Part shown: in pieces, positions 13,401-13,514 of the stretch | How positions within the stretch are numbered: position 1 is the stretch's first letter | Layout: each line of letters opens with the position of its first letter | Made by a program: the position numbers and the translations under genes | Notes under the pieces: model-generated | Seen by the model: the letters and a program-made list of their open reading frames with translations, nothing else | Databases searched by the model: none | What the model was told of the DNA's origin: nothing | Source: an uncultured Eubacteriales bacterium | GTDB taxonomy: Bacteria > Bacillota > Clostridia > Oscillospirales > Oscillospiraceae | Length of the DNA stretch: 13,514 nt | Assembly: GCA_900556935.1 (NCBI GenBank) | Contig: USQL01000060.1 | Location: 1 to 13,514 of the forward strand | Direction of reading: 5' to 3'

Positions 13401-13514
13401 GTAGGGGCGGCTACCAGCCGCCCAAAATGTAACGAAAGTGAGCAGCTGGTCGAACGTATCCCCCCGGACGGAAGCCAAAAAAGCCTTCTCCTGCTGGAGA
13501 AGGTGCCGCCCGCA
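13401..13514. repeat. Intergenic repeat copy, cut by the window edge
   Basis: Positions 13401-13423 are an exact inverse copy of 1491-1513. Further right, CGTATCCCCCCGGACG, a run of A, and AGCCTTCTC (13482-13490) align with 1202-1243. The hairpin CCTTCTCC (13484-13491) / GGAGAAGG (13496-13503) follows. The element continues beyond the window. Confidence 0.7.

Overview
The window reads as ordinary chromosome of an anaerobic, fairly GC-rich member of the Bacillota (Clostridia). The Oscillospiraceae and related gut lineages are the best guess. Support comes from Soj/Spo0J-type ParA and ParB with Firmicute-type parS sites, an NfnAB electron-bifurcating transhydrogenase, a FatA-like acyl-ACP thioesterase, a YitT/DUF2179 membrane protein and a variant SerRS that I associate with gut Clostridia. 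The taxonomic call is inference; no rRNA or other marker is present. All eleven intact genes lie on the minus strand, so transcription runs from high to low coordinates.

Layout, in the direction of transcription. (1) 13514-12834: an intergenic repeat at the window edge, a small zinc-ribbon membrane protein with a good promoter, then two perfect parS sites in front of parA. (2) 12833-9842: parA, parB and serS, tightly packed as an apparent operon. (3) 9841-9338: a decayed mscL (large mechanosensitive channel) remnant, a strong terminator, and a consensus sigma-A promoter for the next operon. (4) 9337-7082: nfnA-nfnB, which couple NADH, NADPH and ferredoxin pools. (5) 7081-6243: an 840-bp stretch without genes, holding hairpins, DnaA-box-like motifs and one copy of an intergenic repeat. 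(6) 6242-1914: an OmpR-family response regulator with its own terminator, then a promoter serving a histidine kinase, an HtrA-type envelope protease and an acyl-ACP thioesterase, closed by a terminator. (7) 1913-937: a 977-bp stretch without genes, with a DnaA-box cluster and several copies of the same intergenic repeat. (8) 936-70: yitT.

How the parts work together: ParA/ParB/parS segregate the origin region, so oriC is probably near. The uniform minus-strand orientation suggests it lies beyond the right edge, with the fork moving right to left. The two-component system plus HtrA is a typical envelope-stress module, and the thioesterase behind it hints at a membrane-lipid output.

I found no mobile element with a transposase, no CRISPR array, no tRNA or rRNA, and no obviously novel multi-gene system. 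The best leads are in the non-coding DNA: DnaA-box clusters away from any dnaA gene, a dispersed repeat family, a parS palindrome abutting the end of a gene, and the mscL remnant.
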